Shown: positions 26,735 through 35,685 of the stretch, piece by piece | Layout: each line of letters opens with the position of its first letter | Position numbering within the stretch: the first letter of the stretch is position 1 | Assembly: GCA_004292855.1 (NCBI GenBank) | Contig: RDXN01000045.1 | Coordinates: 1 to 64,000 of the forward strand | Source of the DNA: Cytophagales bacterium | GTDB lineage: Bacteria; Bacteroidota; Bacteroidia; Cytophagales; Spirosomataceae | DNA length: 64,000 nt | Direction of reading: 5' to 3' | The notes under the pieces: generated by a model | What the model was told of the DNA's origin: nothing | The model's database searches: none | Seen by the model: only the letters and a program-made list of their open reading frames with translations | Translations under genes and position numbers: made by a program

Positions 26735-27345
26735 TTTTCAAGCATCTCCAGAATATCCATCATCTCGCCAAAGTCGCGGCTGCCGGGGCGGTCTTCGGGG
26801 CCGCCCGTTAGAGCGATACCTCGGATCGGCAGTTCTGATAAGCGTTCGTGGAGGGTAGCCGGTGAGATACCTACCCCCAACAAAACGGCGTGGCGGGTTG
26901 CGAGTTGGCCAATTACCATTTTTAGATCGTCGTCGAGGTGCAACGGGGCATTACTCTCAAGCAAGATGTAGTCGGCGTTGGTTGGGTTGGCCTGAACGAG
27001 TGCATCAAGTTGTTCGAGGGTTAATCCAGCCAGATTCACGCGAAGAATAATGGGTTTACCAATTGTTGAGAGCGTGGGCAGCAGGGCGGCCTCGTCGATC
27101 TGTAGCAAATCGGGTTGGTAAGCGTCGAGCAGTTGGCGAATTTGGTCCAGGTCGGTTTCGTCCGTTTCGCCCACAATTTGTACGCCCGCCAGCCAGTTAC
27201 GGATTTCGGTAAATCGGGCCGGGTCCACATAGTCGGGCGAGGTTGCGTCCATTGAGAAGCCGAGCATATCGACGCCCATGCCCGCGCAATAGCGGGCATC
27301 GCTGAGATTGGTAACGTTGGAGATTTTGACGAGCGTTGACAGCAT
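26728..27345 (-). CDS. TrpF-like (phosphoribosylanthranilate isomerase family) protein without the catalytic cysteine
   Basis: 205 residues, one (beta-alpha)8 barrel. The N-terminus KISNVTNLSDARYCAGMGVD follows the KICG-T-DA pattern of TrpF but has Ser where the catalytic Cys stands; LGFSMDATSPDYV replaces the GF-SPR phosphate-loop pattern. C-terminal GGPEDRPGSRDF resembles the SGVE-PG-KD end. It has lost at least one catalytic residue, so it probably does not isomerise phosphoribosylanthranilate. No other tryptophan gene is near. The last codons lie inside a repeat. Confidence 0.6.
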   Translation of the reverse strand: MLSTLVKISNVTNLSDARYCAGMGVDMLGFSMDATSPDYVDPARFTEIRNWLAGVQIVGETDETDLDQIRQLLDAYQPDLLQIDEAALLPTLSTIGKPIILRVNLAGLTLEQLDALVQANPTNADYILLESNAPLHLDDDLKMVIGQLATRHAVLLGVGISPATLHERLSELPIRGIALTGGPEDRPGSRDFGEMMDILEMLENE

Positions 27346-27407
27346 TGTGAGGGTAATGATGAATGCGTAATGATAAATAGTCTGCGAAGGTAGTAGACGT
27401 TGCTTTT

Positions 27408-27470
27408 TGTTCAGTTCGATATGAACAAGAAATGTTCAGTGTCGGACAGAACGTGTCCCATTTCGGACAC
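27408..27470. promoter_or_regulatory. Two operator-like dyads upstream of the PadR gene
   Basis: TGTTCA-8-TGAACA (27408-27427) and GTGTCC-6-GGACAC (27453-27470) are perfect short dyads in the 220-base gap before the PadR gene. One may be its autoregulatory site; neither was matched to a known operator. Confidence 0.35.
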
Positions 27471-27565
27471 CGTCGTTGACCAGAAACCTCCTTTCCCGCG
27501 CTTTTAGCCCTGTTCTATGGTTTGGCTCTCTATTTGTTCTACAAATATTGATTATACCAAACAGC

Positions 27566-27904
27566 ATGAAACGGACATACTTGGGCGAGTTTGAAGAAGT
27601 GGTTTTGCTGACGGTCGCGGTGCTGGGCGAGGGTGCCTACGGCGTGGCCATCACCGACGAACTCGACCGGCAAACGGGCCGCTCGGTCAGTATCAGCGCG
27701 GTTCACGCGGCCCTGCATCGCTTGCAGGAAAAGGGTATGCTCTCGTCGCGCATGGGCGATGCCACAGCCGAGCGCGGAGGCAGACGCAAACGCCTGTTTA
27801 CGGTAACGGTGCTGGGGAGCCGAACCCTGCACGACATCCGGGCCGTGCGCCAGCAATTGTGGGAGTCGATTTCGCCCAACGCCCTTCCCGCCATCTCGAT
27901 ATGA
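27566..27904 (+). CDS. PadR-family transcriptional regulator
   Basis: 112 residues from the ATG at 27566 (MKRTYLGEFEEVVLLTVAVL). It has the winged helix of PadR proteins (ITDELDRQTGRSVSISAVHAALHRLQEKGM) with LLSSRMGDAT and the GGRRKRLFTVT wing, and a short C-terminal helix for dimerisation. In Bacteroidota this type commonly precedes a permease with a prefix domain, as here. It overlaps the permease start by ATGA at 27901, so the two are translationally coupled. An upstream in-frame extension to 27476 is not supported. Confidence 0.92.
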   Translation: MKRTYLGEFEEVVLLTVAVLGEGAYGVAITDELDRQTGRSVSISAVHAALHRLQEKGMLSSRMGDATAERGGRRKRLFTVTVLGSRTLHDIRAVRQQLWESISPNALPAISI

Positions 27905-30534
27905 AACCGAACCCCCATGCAACTCCGCCCCGCTGGGCCGACCGCCTGCTGACGTGGTTCTGCGCTCCCCACTTGCTCGAAGAAGTGCAGGGCGACTTGC
28001 ACGAGCGGTTCGTCCGGCGCGTGACCCTCTTTGGGCTATGCTCGGCCCGGCGGCAATATGCCTGGGAGGTGCTGGGCTTCTTGCAGCCCTTTTTTCTCAA
28101 ACGTCAACCTCAAGAATATTCACCCTCTTCCCTCAGTCCTGCTATGCTACGGAACTACTTTACAATCGCCTTCAGAAATCTATCAAAAAACAAGGTTTTT
28201 TCGATGATTAACATTGTCGGTCTGGCTATTGGCCTGACTGCCACCATGCTTATTTTGCTTTACGCCAAAGACGAAATAAGCTACGATAGATTTCATGCAA
28301 AGAATCCAAACATCTATCGCATTACGAGTGCCTGGTCCAAACCGGATGGCAGTCTCGACCACAAAGACGGCAATACGGGCGATTTTCAGGGGCCTAAGTT
28401 CAAGGAAAAAATACCTGAAATGGAGGCTTTCGTAAGGGTTCAGTCCGACATGAAAAATGTGCGGGGCAATGGCGAAATCAAAGGCTATGAAGTATTGTTT
28501 ACCGATGCCAATTTCTTCTCGGTTTTCAGTTTTCCGTTGTTGAGTGGAAACCCTGCAACGGCTCTGCAAAAACCCAATACCATCGTGATTTCGGAAGAAA
28601 TGGCCGAAAAATACTTCAAAACAAAAGAGGCTCTGGGCAAAATCCTGGAAGTGAAAGAAGGAGATAAATTTGTTCCATATCAAGTTACAGGTGTAGCCCA
28701 AAAATGTCCTCAAAACTCCTCTATCAAATTTGATTTTTTGCTCCCTAAAGTCGTTGATCCGAAGGATTACGCTACGAATGAAAACTGGTTTAATTTCTTT
28801 CAAAACACCTTCGTTGTGCTTCATCCCCAAGCCGATGTAACGAAGGTAGAGGCAAAAATGAAGCAAGTCTACGAATCAGACGCTGCTGAAACGATTAAAC
28901 TGATGGCCACGAAATTTGATGAAAAAAATAAAGCCGGCTATTTTCTACAACCGCTTTTGGAAATGCACCTAAGCACCGAATTACCTGCCGGAAATGGCCT
29001 GGTCGATGCTAGTAATCCTATGTTTTCGTATATTCTGACAGGTATTGCCTTGTTTATTTTGCTCATTGCCTGCATCAATTTTGTTAATCTCACGGTTGCA
29101 CGCTCGCTCAAACGGGCCAAAGAAATCGGTGTCAGGAAAGTGGTGGGGAGCAACCGAAAACAACTGATTTGGCAGTTTTTGGGCGAGTCGTTTATACTGA
29201 GTTTTATCGCCTTCGTCTTGGCACTTCTATTTATTCAGTTGGTTTTGCCTACGTTCAATCAACTTTCCAACAAAGCCCTCTCGCTCTCTTATTTGTTCGA
29301 TGCAAGGCTGGTCATTGCTTATGTCGGAGTTTTCTTTGCAACATCTTTACTGTCAGGATTTTATCCTGCCATTATGATGTCTGGTTTTAGTCCCATTCAG
29401 ACCCTTTACAACCGATTCAATCTATCGGGCAAAAGCTACCTCCAAAAGTCACTTGTGGTGTTGCAATTTGGTCTGGCTTCGTTTTTGATTATTGCCACAC
29501 TCACCATCTTCTCCCAGTTCAATTACCTCATCAATAAAGATTTAGGCTATGATGAAACGAACGTGGTTATGGTGAATTTTGGAGAATGGATATCGCGAGA
29601 TAAAGCCAATGTTCTGAAGACCGAACTATTGAAAAACCCCAATATCCTTCAGGTAGCTTCCAAAAATGCTGGATTTATGGCGACACTTGCCCGAGTGAAC
29701 GGGCAAAAAGAGATCAATTTTGCTTACGAAACCATCGACGAAGATTATTTTCCGTTGTATAGAATCCCAGTGAAACTCGGACGTAATTTCTCAAAAGAAT
29801 TTGCTGATTCTACCCACTCGGTCATTGTCAATGAAGCCTTCGTGAAAGAAGCAGGCTGGAAAAACCCACTCGGGCAACTTGTTGATTTTTGGTACAATGA
29901 AGAAAAATATACGGTGGTTGGGGTCGCAAAAAACCATCATTTTGCCGACCTTAATCAAGCGATAAAACCACAACTATTTACCATGAAAAATGGTCGGTTG
30001 GGTAAAGTGAATATCAAAATCAAGCCAACTACTGAATCGGCAAGTTTGGAACACATTGAGAAGACCTTCAAAAGTCTTTTTCCGCTCAATCCCTACGTTT
30101 ATAACTTCAGGGATTTAGAAAACAAGAAGGCGTATGAATCCGAAGCCAAATGGAAGCAAATCATGCTTTTTAGCGCAATTTTGACCATTTTCATTAGTTG
30201 TATTGGCTTGTTTGGCTTGGCTACGCTGTCGGCAGAAAAACGGACAAAAGAGATTGGAATCCGTAAGGTGTTGGGGGCTTCGGTGGCCAACGTTGTGTCT
30301 TTGCTCTCTACCGATTTCATCAAATTAGTAAGCCTCTCGTTTATCTTTTCGTTTCCGGCGGCCTATTTAGTCGTCCAAAAATGGCTTGAAAACTACCCAT
30401 TCCGCATTGAAATCAATGCCTGGGTTTTTATCATAACGGCTGCCCTCACGATTTGTATCGCTTTGCTAACCGTCTCCTTCCAAAGCATCAAAACGGCCTT
30501 GACGAACCCGGTCAAGAGTTTGCGGAGCGAATAA
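27901..30534 (+). CDS. ABC transporter permease (FtsX/MacB type) with N-terminal prefix domain
   Basis: 877 residues. A GC-rich prefix domain (about 1-80, PPRWADRLLTWFCAPHLLEE, no membrane helix) is followed by the permease core: a first membrane helix near 95-115 (VFSMINIVGLAIGLTATMLI), a large periplasmic domain, three helices around 375-510, a second periplasmic domain, and three helices around 750-875. LTVARSLKRAKEIGVRKVVG and KRTKEIGIRKVLG are typical FtsX-fold motifs. Base composition drops from the prefix domain to the AT-rich core, suggesting a chimera. The matching ATP-binding subunit is not in the window. Its last 23 bases overlap the convergent DUF2071 gene. Confidence 0.9.
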   Translation: MKPNPHATPPRWADRLLTWFCAPHLLEEVQGDLHERFVRRVTLFGLCSARRQYAWEVLGFLQPFFLKRQPQEYSPSSLSPAMLRNYFTIAFRNLSKNKVFSMINIVGLAIGLTATMLILLYAKDEISYDRFHAKNPNIYRITSAWSKPDGSLDHKDGNTGDFQGPKFKEKIPEMEAFVRVQSDMKNVRGNGEIKGYEVLFTDANFFSVFSFPLLSGNPATALQKPNTIVISEEMAEKYFKTKEALGKILEVKEGDKFVPYQVTGVAQKCPQNSSIKFDFLLPKVVDPKDYATNENWFNFFQNTFVVLHPQADVTKVEAKMKQVYESDAAETIKLMATKFDEKNKAGYFLQPLLEMHLSTELPAGNGLVDASNPMFSYILTGIALFILLIACINFVNLTVARSLKRAKEIGVRKVVGSNRKQLIWQFLGESFILSFIAFVLALLFIQLVLPTFNQLSNKALSLSYLFDARLVIAYVGVFFATSLLSGFYPAIMMSGFSPIQTLYNRFNLSGKSYLQKSLVVLQFGLASFLIIATLTIFSQFNYLINKDLGYDETNVVMVNFGEWISRDKANVLKTELLKNPNILQVASKNAGFMATLARVNGQKEINFAYETIDEDYFPLYRIPVKLGRNFSKEFADSTHSVIVNEAFVKEAGWKNPLGQLVDFWYNEEKYTVVGVAKNHHFADLNQAIKPQLFTMKNGRLGKVNIKIKPTTESASLEHIEKTFKSLFPLNPYVYNFRDLENKKAYESEAKWKQIMLFSAILTIFISCIGLFGLATLSAEKRTKEIGIRKVLGASVANVVSLLSTDFIKLVSLSFIFSFPAAYLVVQKWLENYPFRIEINAWVFIITAALTICIALLTVSFQSIKTALTNPVKSLRSE

Positions 30535-31270
30535 CGGCTCCCGATTTGATCGCGACCACCGAGCCATCGGCCAGGAAAACCGAACGGGGTGGCCCCTCGA
30601 AATAAGGAGCAAAGGCCGCCCCGTACAGGGTTTCGACGTCGCAACGAACGGAGAAATCCTGCACCGGGTAGATGTTCCACTGCGGATGTACGACTTCATA
30701 TTCCGACGTTCGGCCTTCGGCTTTTCGCTGGGCCGAACGTTTCCCGTTGCGTGCCGTATAGCCCCAATAATGTTCTGTGATAAACTCCTCTTCGCTGCCG
30801 GGGATCAGCGCGTGCCCAGAGCGGTCGGCCCGGACGCGGATGTGGTTCCAGTCGGGCCCGACTTTCCATTCGTATTCGATGTACTGCTGATCTCCCTCAT
30901 TTCGCCAGCTATGCCGCATGGGGTGTGTGGCGTAGGGTTCGCCGTAGAGGGTGCGGGCCACGAGGGTGATAGCGGCTTTAGGCACAATCTCCTTCACGAA
31001 CACCACGCCCCGTTTCCAGCCTGTTTCGGTTTTGCGCCGGACGTAGAAACGCAGATTGAACTCTTCGAACTCTGTGTGAAATGGCACGGCCACGGCCCCT
31101 AACATCTTCACCTTTTGGAAATAAAACCCGACCAAACTCCCGTAGCAAACGCCGTTGAATTCGTCTAATTCGGTGCCGTAGGGAACGAGTGGTTCCAGCA
31201 CGCGCCGGTCGATGGCGTAATTGGCAAAAATCAAATTCCGCCACTCGGCGGTCAGGAAGGTAAAGGCCAC
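30512..31270 (-). CDS. DUF2071 (YqjF-like) family protein
   Basis: 252 residues, soluble, no signal peptide. It begins FLTAEWRNLIFANYAIDRRV and has FNLRFYVRR and GVVFVKEIVPKAAI, then EHYWGYTARNGKRS, which follow the DUF2071 plan. The biochemical role of the family is not established. It runs convergent to the permease with a 23-base tail overlap, and its codon use is host-like and GC-rich. Size agrees with the family. Confidence 0.85.
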   Translation of the reverse strand: MAFTFLTAEWRNLIFANYAIDRRVLEPLVPYGTELDEFNGVCYGSLVGFYFQKVKMLGAVAVPFHTEFEEFNLRFYVRRKTETGWKRGVVFVKEIVPKAAITLVARTLYGEPYATHPMRHSWRNEGDQQYIEYEWKVGPDWNHIRVRADRSGHALIPGSEEEFITEHYWGYTARNGKRSAQRKAEGRTSEYEVVHPQWNIYPVQDFSVRCDVETLYGAAFAPYFEGPPRSVFLADGSVVAIKSGAVIRSANS

Positions 31271-31343
31271 TGGGCAGCGTTGGAGTTAATTACCAGAATA
31301 ACCACTTGTGCGCTCAATGGTTTAGGAGGATAAAACGAGTGAG

Positions 31344-32267
31344 TTACAAACCCTTTATCCACTCAATACACTCGGCCTCGTTCACAATAGACCACGAGTG
31401 CGGGTGTCTTGTTCCATTGCTTCGGTAGCCTTTTCGGTCCGACTGCACAAATTCGGCTCGTTGATTTCCCAGTAGCAATAGCCGGTTAATCAACTCCGAC
31501 GAAGCCGAAAAATTAGCTTCAAACGCGCTCCGTCTGCGCTCCCGGAGATACCAATTGATATCCACTTCGTGGTAAACCCGGACTGCCGTAGCTGCAAGGT
31601 GACGCTCGTTGCCGGGTTCGGTTAGTTCTCTGTGAAAAGGAGTTAGGCCTTTGTATTTCAGCAAATTATCTTTAGGTATCCCATGTTCCCGCGTCATAAG
31701 CTGCTGCACAAAACGTGCTTCTGCTACGCCCACTTCGGAAAAGTTTTTGGCCTTTTCCCGGTCAAAATAAGCCCACAAATCGAACAGATCAACTGGCGAA
31801 TCTATGGCAAATACGCCTTTGGGATTTATGGGATAGTCAGCCGGAGACTCCTTGCACAACTCGACGTAGCGCAAAGCGATGGTGCCACCCGCCGAAAAAC
31901 CACCCAACACAAATTGGTCGGGGCGCACACCGTAGCGTTTGATAATATCCCGAAAAACCAGATTTAGTTTGGGCAGTAAGTCGGCATCGACGTACAGTTT
32001 TGAGCCACCACTAACCGCCACCACAAGTATATCATTCGTGTAAGCGACATTGTGTAGTTTAGTTTCCGGGAATACGGCCTCAGCTCGGTCAGCAAAACCC
32101 GGCAACAAAATCAACACGCTCGCAATTCGTCGGCTGGCGGGTTCAACGGTCAGATAATAACCGCTGATGCTATCCTGCTCATTGACAGTTATTTTCGTGA
32201 TGGTTTGGGCTTGTACTACGGTCAAACACAACAACAATGCGGCTGACAACACAATATATTTCTTCAT
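31344..32267 (-). CDS. Secreted alpha/beta hydrolase
   Basis: 307 residues with a signal peptide (about 1-20, VVQAQ). The nucleophile elbow GFSAGG contains the likely catalytic Ser (near 145), with candidate acid in VYHEVDINWY and His in RHPHSWSIV, completing the triad in the usual order. The fold resembles feruloyl esterase or dienelactone hydrolase-like enzymes; the substrate is unknown. An ECF operon diverges upstream. Confidence 0.8.
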   Translation of the reverse strand: MKKYIVLSAALLLCLTVVQAQTITKITVNEQDSISGYYLTVEPASRRIASVLILLPGFADRAEAVFPETKLHNVAYTNDILVVAVSGGSKLYVDADLLPKLNLVFRDIIKRYGVRPDQFVLGGFSAGGTIALRYVELCKESPADYPINPKGVFAIDSPVDLFDLWAYFDREKAKNFSEVGVAEARFVQQLMTREHGIPKDNLLKYKGLTPFHRELTEPGNERHLAATAVRVYHEVDINWYLRERRRSAFEANFSASSELINRLLLLGNQRAEFVQSDRKGYRSNGTRHPHSWSIVNEAECIEWIKGL

Positions 32268-32453
32268 AGCTTTTCAATTAGGAATCTGTTTTGCAGATGT
32301 CGCAAAGGTCACAATTACGCTTTAAATAGCTGACAGGCAACATCTTAAAGAATGTTAAAGAAACGCTCCAAAAAATATTTCTCGTTCGCCTGTAACCTTC
32401 CCAACCATCGGCGGTTTCCCCGTCGAATCACCTAACACCCAGCCTGTACCTGC

Positions 32454-33011
32454 TTGAACTCACTGACTGACAATGCGCTGATGCTCCGGGTAAAAACGGG
32501 CGATTTGAGCAAGATGGGCTTGCTTTTCGAGCGATACCATCGTGAACTTTTCGGCTTCCTGTATCACATGAGCAACAAGGCCGATGCCAGCGAGGACATG
32601 GTGCAGACGGTGTTTTACAGGATGCTTAAATACCGGCACACCTTCACCGGCGAGGGAGCCTTCCGAACCTGGATGTATCATTTGGCCCGCAACGTACTGG
32701 TCGATACGATACGGCAGAACAAACGGTCGGCCTACCATCAGGACGTGGCCGACTATGCCGACCGGATTGGGGGCGGTGCGTTGGCCGACGAGCAACTGCA
32801 CAAGACTGAAGACGTGACCACCCTTCAGGATGCGTTGGCTCGGCTAACCCCCGACCACCGCGAGGTACTGGTGATGAGCCGGTATCAGGAGTTGAAATAC
32901 GAAGAAATTGCCCGGATTCTGAACACGACGGAAGGAGCTGTGAAAGTGCGAATTCACCGGGCCATGAACGAACTGAAGAAAATCTATTTTGCGCTTGAAC
33001 ATGAACGATGA
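32454..33011 (+). CDS. ECF-family RNA polymerase sigma factor, second copy
   Basis: 185 residues from a TTG at 32454 (MNSLTDNALMLRVKTGDL); an internal ATG nine codons on is the alternative. Region 2 has YHRELFGFLYHMSNKADASED and FRTWMYHLARNVLVD; region 4 has LTPDHREVLVMSRYQELKYEEIA with helix TTEGAVKVRIHRAM. It overlaps the next gene by 11 bases. The motif TGTAACCTT lies about 60 bases upstream and could be part of an ECF-type self-recognised promoter, but the expected second box was not clear. Confidence 0.94.
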   Translation: MNSLTDNALMLRVKTGDLSKMGLLFERYHRELFGFLYHMSNKADASEDMVQTVFYRMLKYRHTFTGEGAFRTWMYHLARNVLVDTIRQNKRSAYHQDVADYADRIGGGALADEQLHKTEDVTTLQDALARLTPDHREVLVMSRYQELKYEEIARILNTTEGAVKVRIHRAMNELKKIYFALEHER

Positions 33012-33732
33012 TCCCATAGACGGCCTCGATGAGCAAAGCAACATGCTCTGGCAACGCATGGGCAACGTGCCCACACCTGAACCCAGCCCCGAAATGCGGA
33101 CGCAGTTCTACACCATGCTCGACTCGTTTGAGCAGGAGGAAAAGGCCAAACCGCAGTCCGTTTGGACACGGATTCAGGAAACAGTCAAACAGCGTTGGTC
33201 GGTGGGTTTGGCGGGACAATTGGCCTATGGGTTAGTGCTGTTGAGTGTTGGCGTGGCGGCTGGTGTTTGGTGGCAACGCCCAAACAATGAGCAAGTTGCA
33301 TACCAGCAACGGATCGACACGCTCTCGGTACAGGTTGGGGAAATGCGCCAGATGATGATGCTCTCGCTGTTGGAAAACCCCTCGGCAACGGAGCGGCTGC
33401 GGGCGGTGAGTTATACTAAAGACATTCCCGAAGTTGACCATCACGTAATCGACGCGCTGCTGACCACGCTGGACAACGACCCTAACGTGAACGTGCGCCT
33501 GGTGACACTCGAAGCTCTCGCCGATTTGGCCCACGACGCACGGGTTCGCGAAAGGCTGGTGCAATCGCTCACCCGGCAGGAGTCCCCCCTGGTGCAGGTT
33601 GCCCTCGCCGACGTGATGGTGAAGTTGCAGGAGAAACGCTCGCTCAAACCACTCCGCCAACTGCTCCGGCAAGACGGCCTCAACTACTTAGTAAAAATCA
33701 AGCTCGAACAGACGATTAAGGAGCTATCTTGA
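33001..33732 (+). CDS. Membrane-anchored HEAT-repeat protein, likely anti-sigma partner
   Basis: 243 residues from the ATG at 33001, overlapping the sigma gene by 11 bases. An N-terminal cytoplasmic part (about 1-75) precedes a single membrane helix (about 75-92, LAYGLVLLSVGVAAGVWW). The periplasmic region (about 130-243) has two to three HEAT-like helical hairpins (IDALLTTLDNDPNVNVRLVT, then LVQSLTRQESPLVQVALADV). The tight overlap and topology fit an anti-sigma factor sensing through its HEAT domain; this is inferred. Confidence 0.7.
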   Translation: MNDDPIDGLDEQSNMLWQRMGNVPTPEPSPEMRTQFYTMLDSFEQEEKAKPQSVWTRIQETVKQRWSVGLAGQLAYGLVLLSVGVAAGVWWQRPNNEQVAYQQRIDTLSVQVGEMRQMMMLSLLENPSATERLRAVSYTKDIPEVDHHVIDALLTTLDNDPNVNVRLVTLEALADLAHDARVRERLVQSLTRQESPLVQVALADVMVKLQEKRSLKPLRQLLRQDGLNYLVKIKLEQTIKELS

Positions 33733-33740
33733 TTGAGCGG

Positions 33741-33863
33741 TTTTGTCATCCCGACCGGTCCGCCGGTGCGGCAGGAGGGATCTACTCTGCCTATGCTCAA
33801 GTTGATTATAAGTAAAGCTAGATCCCTCCTGCCGCACCGGCGGACCGGTCGGGATGACAAAAA
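33741..33863. repeat. Intergenic palindrome, GTCATCCCGA family, copy 4, with the 17-base module
   Basis: Arms of 44 bases (33741-33784 and 33819-33862) are perfect complements. The module CCGGTCCGCCGGTGCGG (33755-33771; complement 33832-33848) sits between GTCATCCCGA and AGGAGGGATCTA in both arms. It lies between the HEAT-repeat gene and the DUF4097 pair. Confidence 0.9.
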
Positions 33864-33879
33864 TCAACCAATCAAAACC

Positions 33880-34746
33880 ATGCAACATCTCATTCTCCCC
33901 CTACTAACGGGGCTTGTGCTTTCTTGTGCCCAAACGGTGGCACAATCGCCCGAACACACGGAGCGGATCAGCAAGGAATTTACCCTGCCCAACGCCCCCG
34001 CAGCTAGTGTGCTGGTCATTTACAACATCAACGGCTTCATCAAAGTCGACGGGACGAACGGCGACAAAGTAAGCTTCGACGTACGCAAGCAAATCACGGC
34101 GAAAACCACCGAAGTTCTGGAAGAGGGCAAACGGGAATTTAAAATCCAGTTTGAGCAGCGGGGCGACACCATCATGGCCTACATCGCCGAGCCATTTGAT
34201 TCGCGCCCCGACCGCAACAATTGGCGGGAGCGTAACGACAAGCGCATCGACTACGATTTCACACTCGACTACACGGTAAAAGTGCCCCACGCCATGAATC
34301 TGCGGGTATCGACCGTGAACCGGGGCGACGTAACCGTGACCGACGTAGCGGGTAATCTGAAAGTAAACAACGTGAACGGAGCCATCGCGCTGACCAATGT
34401 TCGGGGAGCCACGGACGTGCATACAGTCAATGGTAATGTGGATGTGAATTACGTAGTTAGTCCGCCGGACAAGTCGTCGTATTACACGCTCAACGGCAAC
34501 ATCCGGGTGAGCTATCCGGCCAATCTCTCCGCCGATTTGCAGTTCAAAACGTTCCAGGGCGAGTTCTACACCGACTTTCCAGAGATGGAAATTCTGCCCG
34601 CTCAGGTCACGAAGAACCAGGAGCAAAAAGATGGAAAAACGGTGTATAAACTAAACAAAACAACCGCCTTCCGCATCGGAAAAGGTGGTAAAAACCTCCG
34701 TTTCGAGACGTTCAACGGCAATGTGTACATCAAAAAACAATCCTGA
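33880..34746 (+). CDS. Secreted DUF4097-like beta-strand protein, first of a pair
   Basis: 288 residues from the ATG at 33880 (MQHLILPLLTGLVLSCAQTV), with a signal peptide whose SCAQ may be a lipoprotein site. The body has short repeating beta units with NGxVxVxx and GDVTV phrases (LRVSTVNRGDVTVTDVAGNL, VNNVNGAIALTNVRG, VHTVNGNVDVNYV), typical of DUF4097 beta-helix or stacked-strand domains. It is followed after 5 bases by a homologous protein, and the ECF/HEAT pair lies upstream. Probably part of the envelope regulon of that sigma factor. The longer frame from 33733 codes repeat sequence. Confidence 0.8.
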   Translation: MQHLILPLLTGLVLSCAQTVAQSPEHTERISKEFTLPNAPAASVLVIYNINGFIKVDGTNGDKVSFDVRKQITAKTTEVLEEGKREFKIQFEQRGDTIMAYIAEPFDSRPDRNNWRERNDKRIDYDFTLDYTVKVPHAMNLRVSTVNRGDVTVTDVAGNLKVNNVNGAIALTNVRGATDVHTVNGNVDVNYVVSPPDKSSYYTLNGNIRVSYPANLSADLQFKTFQGEFYTDFPEMEILPAQVTKNQEQKDGKTVYKLNKTTAFRIGKGGKNLRFETFNGNVYIKKQS

Positions 34747-34751
34747 CAATC

Positions 34752-35615
34752 ATGACTAACCTACTAAAAATCACCATTCTCTCTCTGCTGACAGGCGCGA
34801 CACCTCTTTTGGCTCAGAACGAAGTAAAAGAGCAGTTAACGGTTCCGCTGACCGACCCCGGCAAGCCCGGCTCACTCGATGTTAGTCTCATTAATGGCTC
34901 CATCCATGTTGTGGGTCACACCGGAAAAGATGTACTAATTGAGGCCACTACGCGAGGAGGCAAGACGAACGGAAGTGAAGGTGGGCGCACGGACACCCGC
35001 ACCAATAATCGAAACAGTAATCGCGATGATGAACCAGGCATGAAACGCCTTACGCCAACGAACTCGTTCGAACTGGAAGCCGAGGAGAAAAATAACCGGG
35101 TTCATGTCTCGACAAACAGTATACATAAGCCCGTTGATCTGACCATCAAAGTCCCTCAACGGTTCTCGCTAAAGCTCCACACCATTAATCGGGGAACCAT
35201 TACAGTGGAGAATGTAAGTGGCGAGTTGGAAATCAATAACGTAAACGGGGCAATTACGCTCACCAACATTGGCGGCTCGGCAGTGGCTCAAACGGTGAAC
35301 GGTAACTTAGTCGCTACGTTTCGCGAGGTTGACTCAAAGACGCCGATGGCTTTTTCGACCCTCAATGGCCGCATCGATGTAACGTTGCCAGCTTCGGTGA
35401 AAGCAAACATCAAGGTAAAGTCGGACCGGGGCGATGTGTTCAGCGATTTTGATATTGACATCGACAAGCGGCAGCCGCAGGCAACTCGCTCTACTCAGGC
35501 AGGTATGTATCGGGTCGCACTGGAGGACTGGGTCTATGGCAAAATCAACGGCGGAGGCCCCGAAGTGATGATGAAGAGTATGCAGGGAAGCATTTATATC
35601 CGAAAGGCGAAATGA
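34752..35615 (+). CDS. Secreted DUF4097-like beta-strand protein, second of a pair
   Basis: 287 residues with a signal peptide (about 1-22, LLAQ). It aligns with the upstream protein: LKLHTINRGTITVENVSGEL, INNVNGAITLTNIGG, and QTVNGNLVATF occur in the same order. An Asn/Arg-rich stretch (about 80-95, TRTNNRNSNRDD) interrupts the start of the domain. Start 5 bases after the first copy, so tandem duplication in one operon is clear. Confidence 0.8.
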   Translation: MTNLLKITILSLLTGATPLLAQNEVKEQLTVPLTDPGKPGSLDVSLINGSIHVVGHTGKDVLIEATTRGGKTNGSEGGRTDTRTNNRNSNRDDEPGMKRLTPTNSFELEAEEKNNRVHVSTNSIHKPVDLTIKVPQRFSLKLHTINRGTITVENVSGELEINNVNGAITLTNIGGSAVAQTVNGNLVATFREVDSKTPMAFSTLNGRIDVTLPASVKANIKVKSDRGDVFSDFDIDIDKRQPQATRSTQAGMYRVALEDWVYGKINGGGPEVMMKSMQGSIYIRKAK

Positions 35616-35685
35616 CCATGCAACATTCTCACCGTTTCCTACATCTTTAGTTATCTTGCCCCTATCGCGATCCCTATCAACCTGC

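Noticed and set aside
33733-33879. N-terminal extension of the DUF4097-like protein
   Set aside because: The added residues are a translation of the palindrome at 33741; the signal peptide starts at 33880.
33904-34626. Minus-strand frame of 240 codons opposite the first DUF4097-like gene
   Set aside because: The plus-strand protein has a signal peptide and a clear paralogue next to it; the opposite frame does not.
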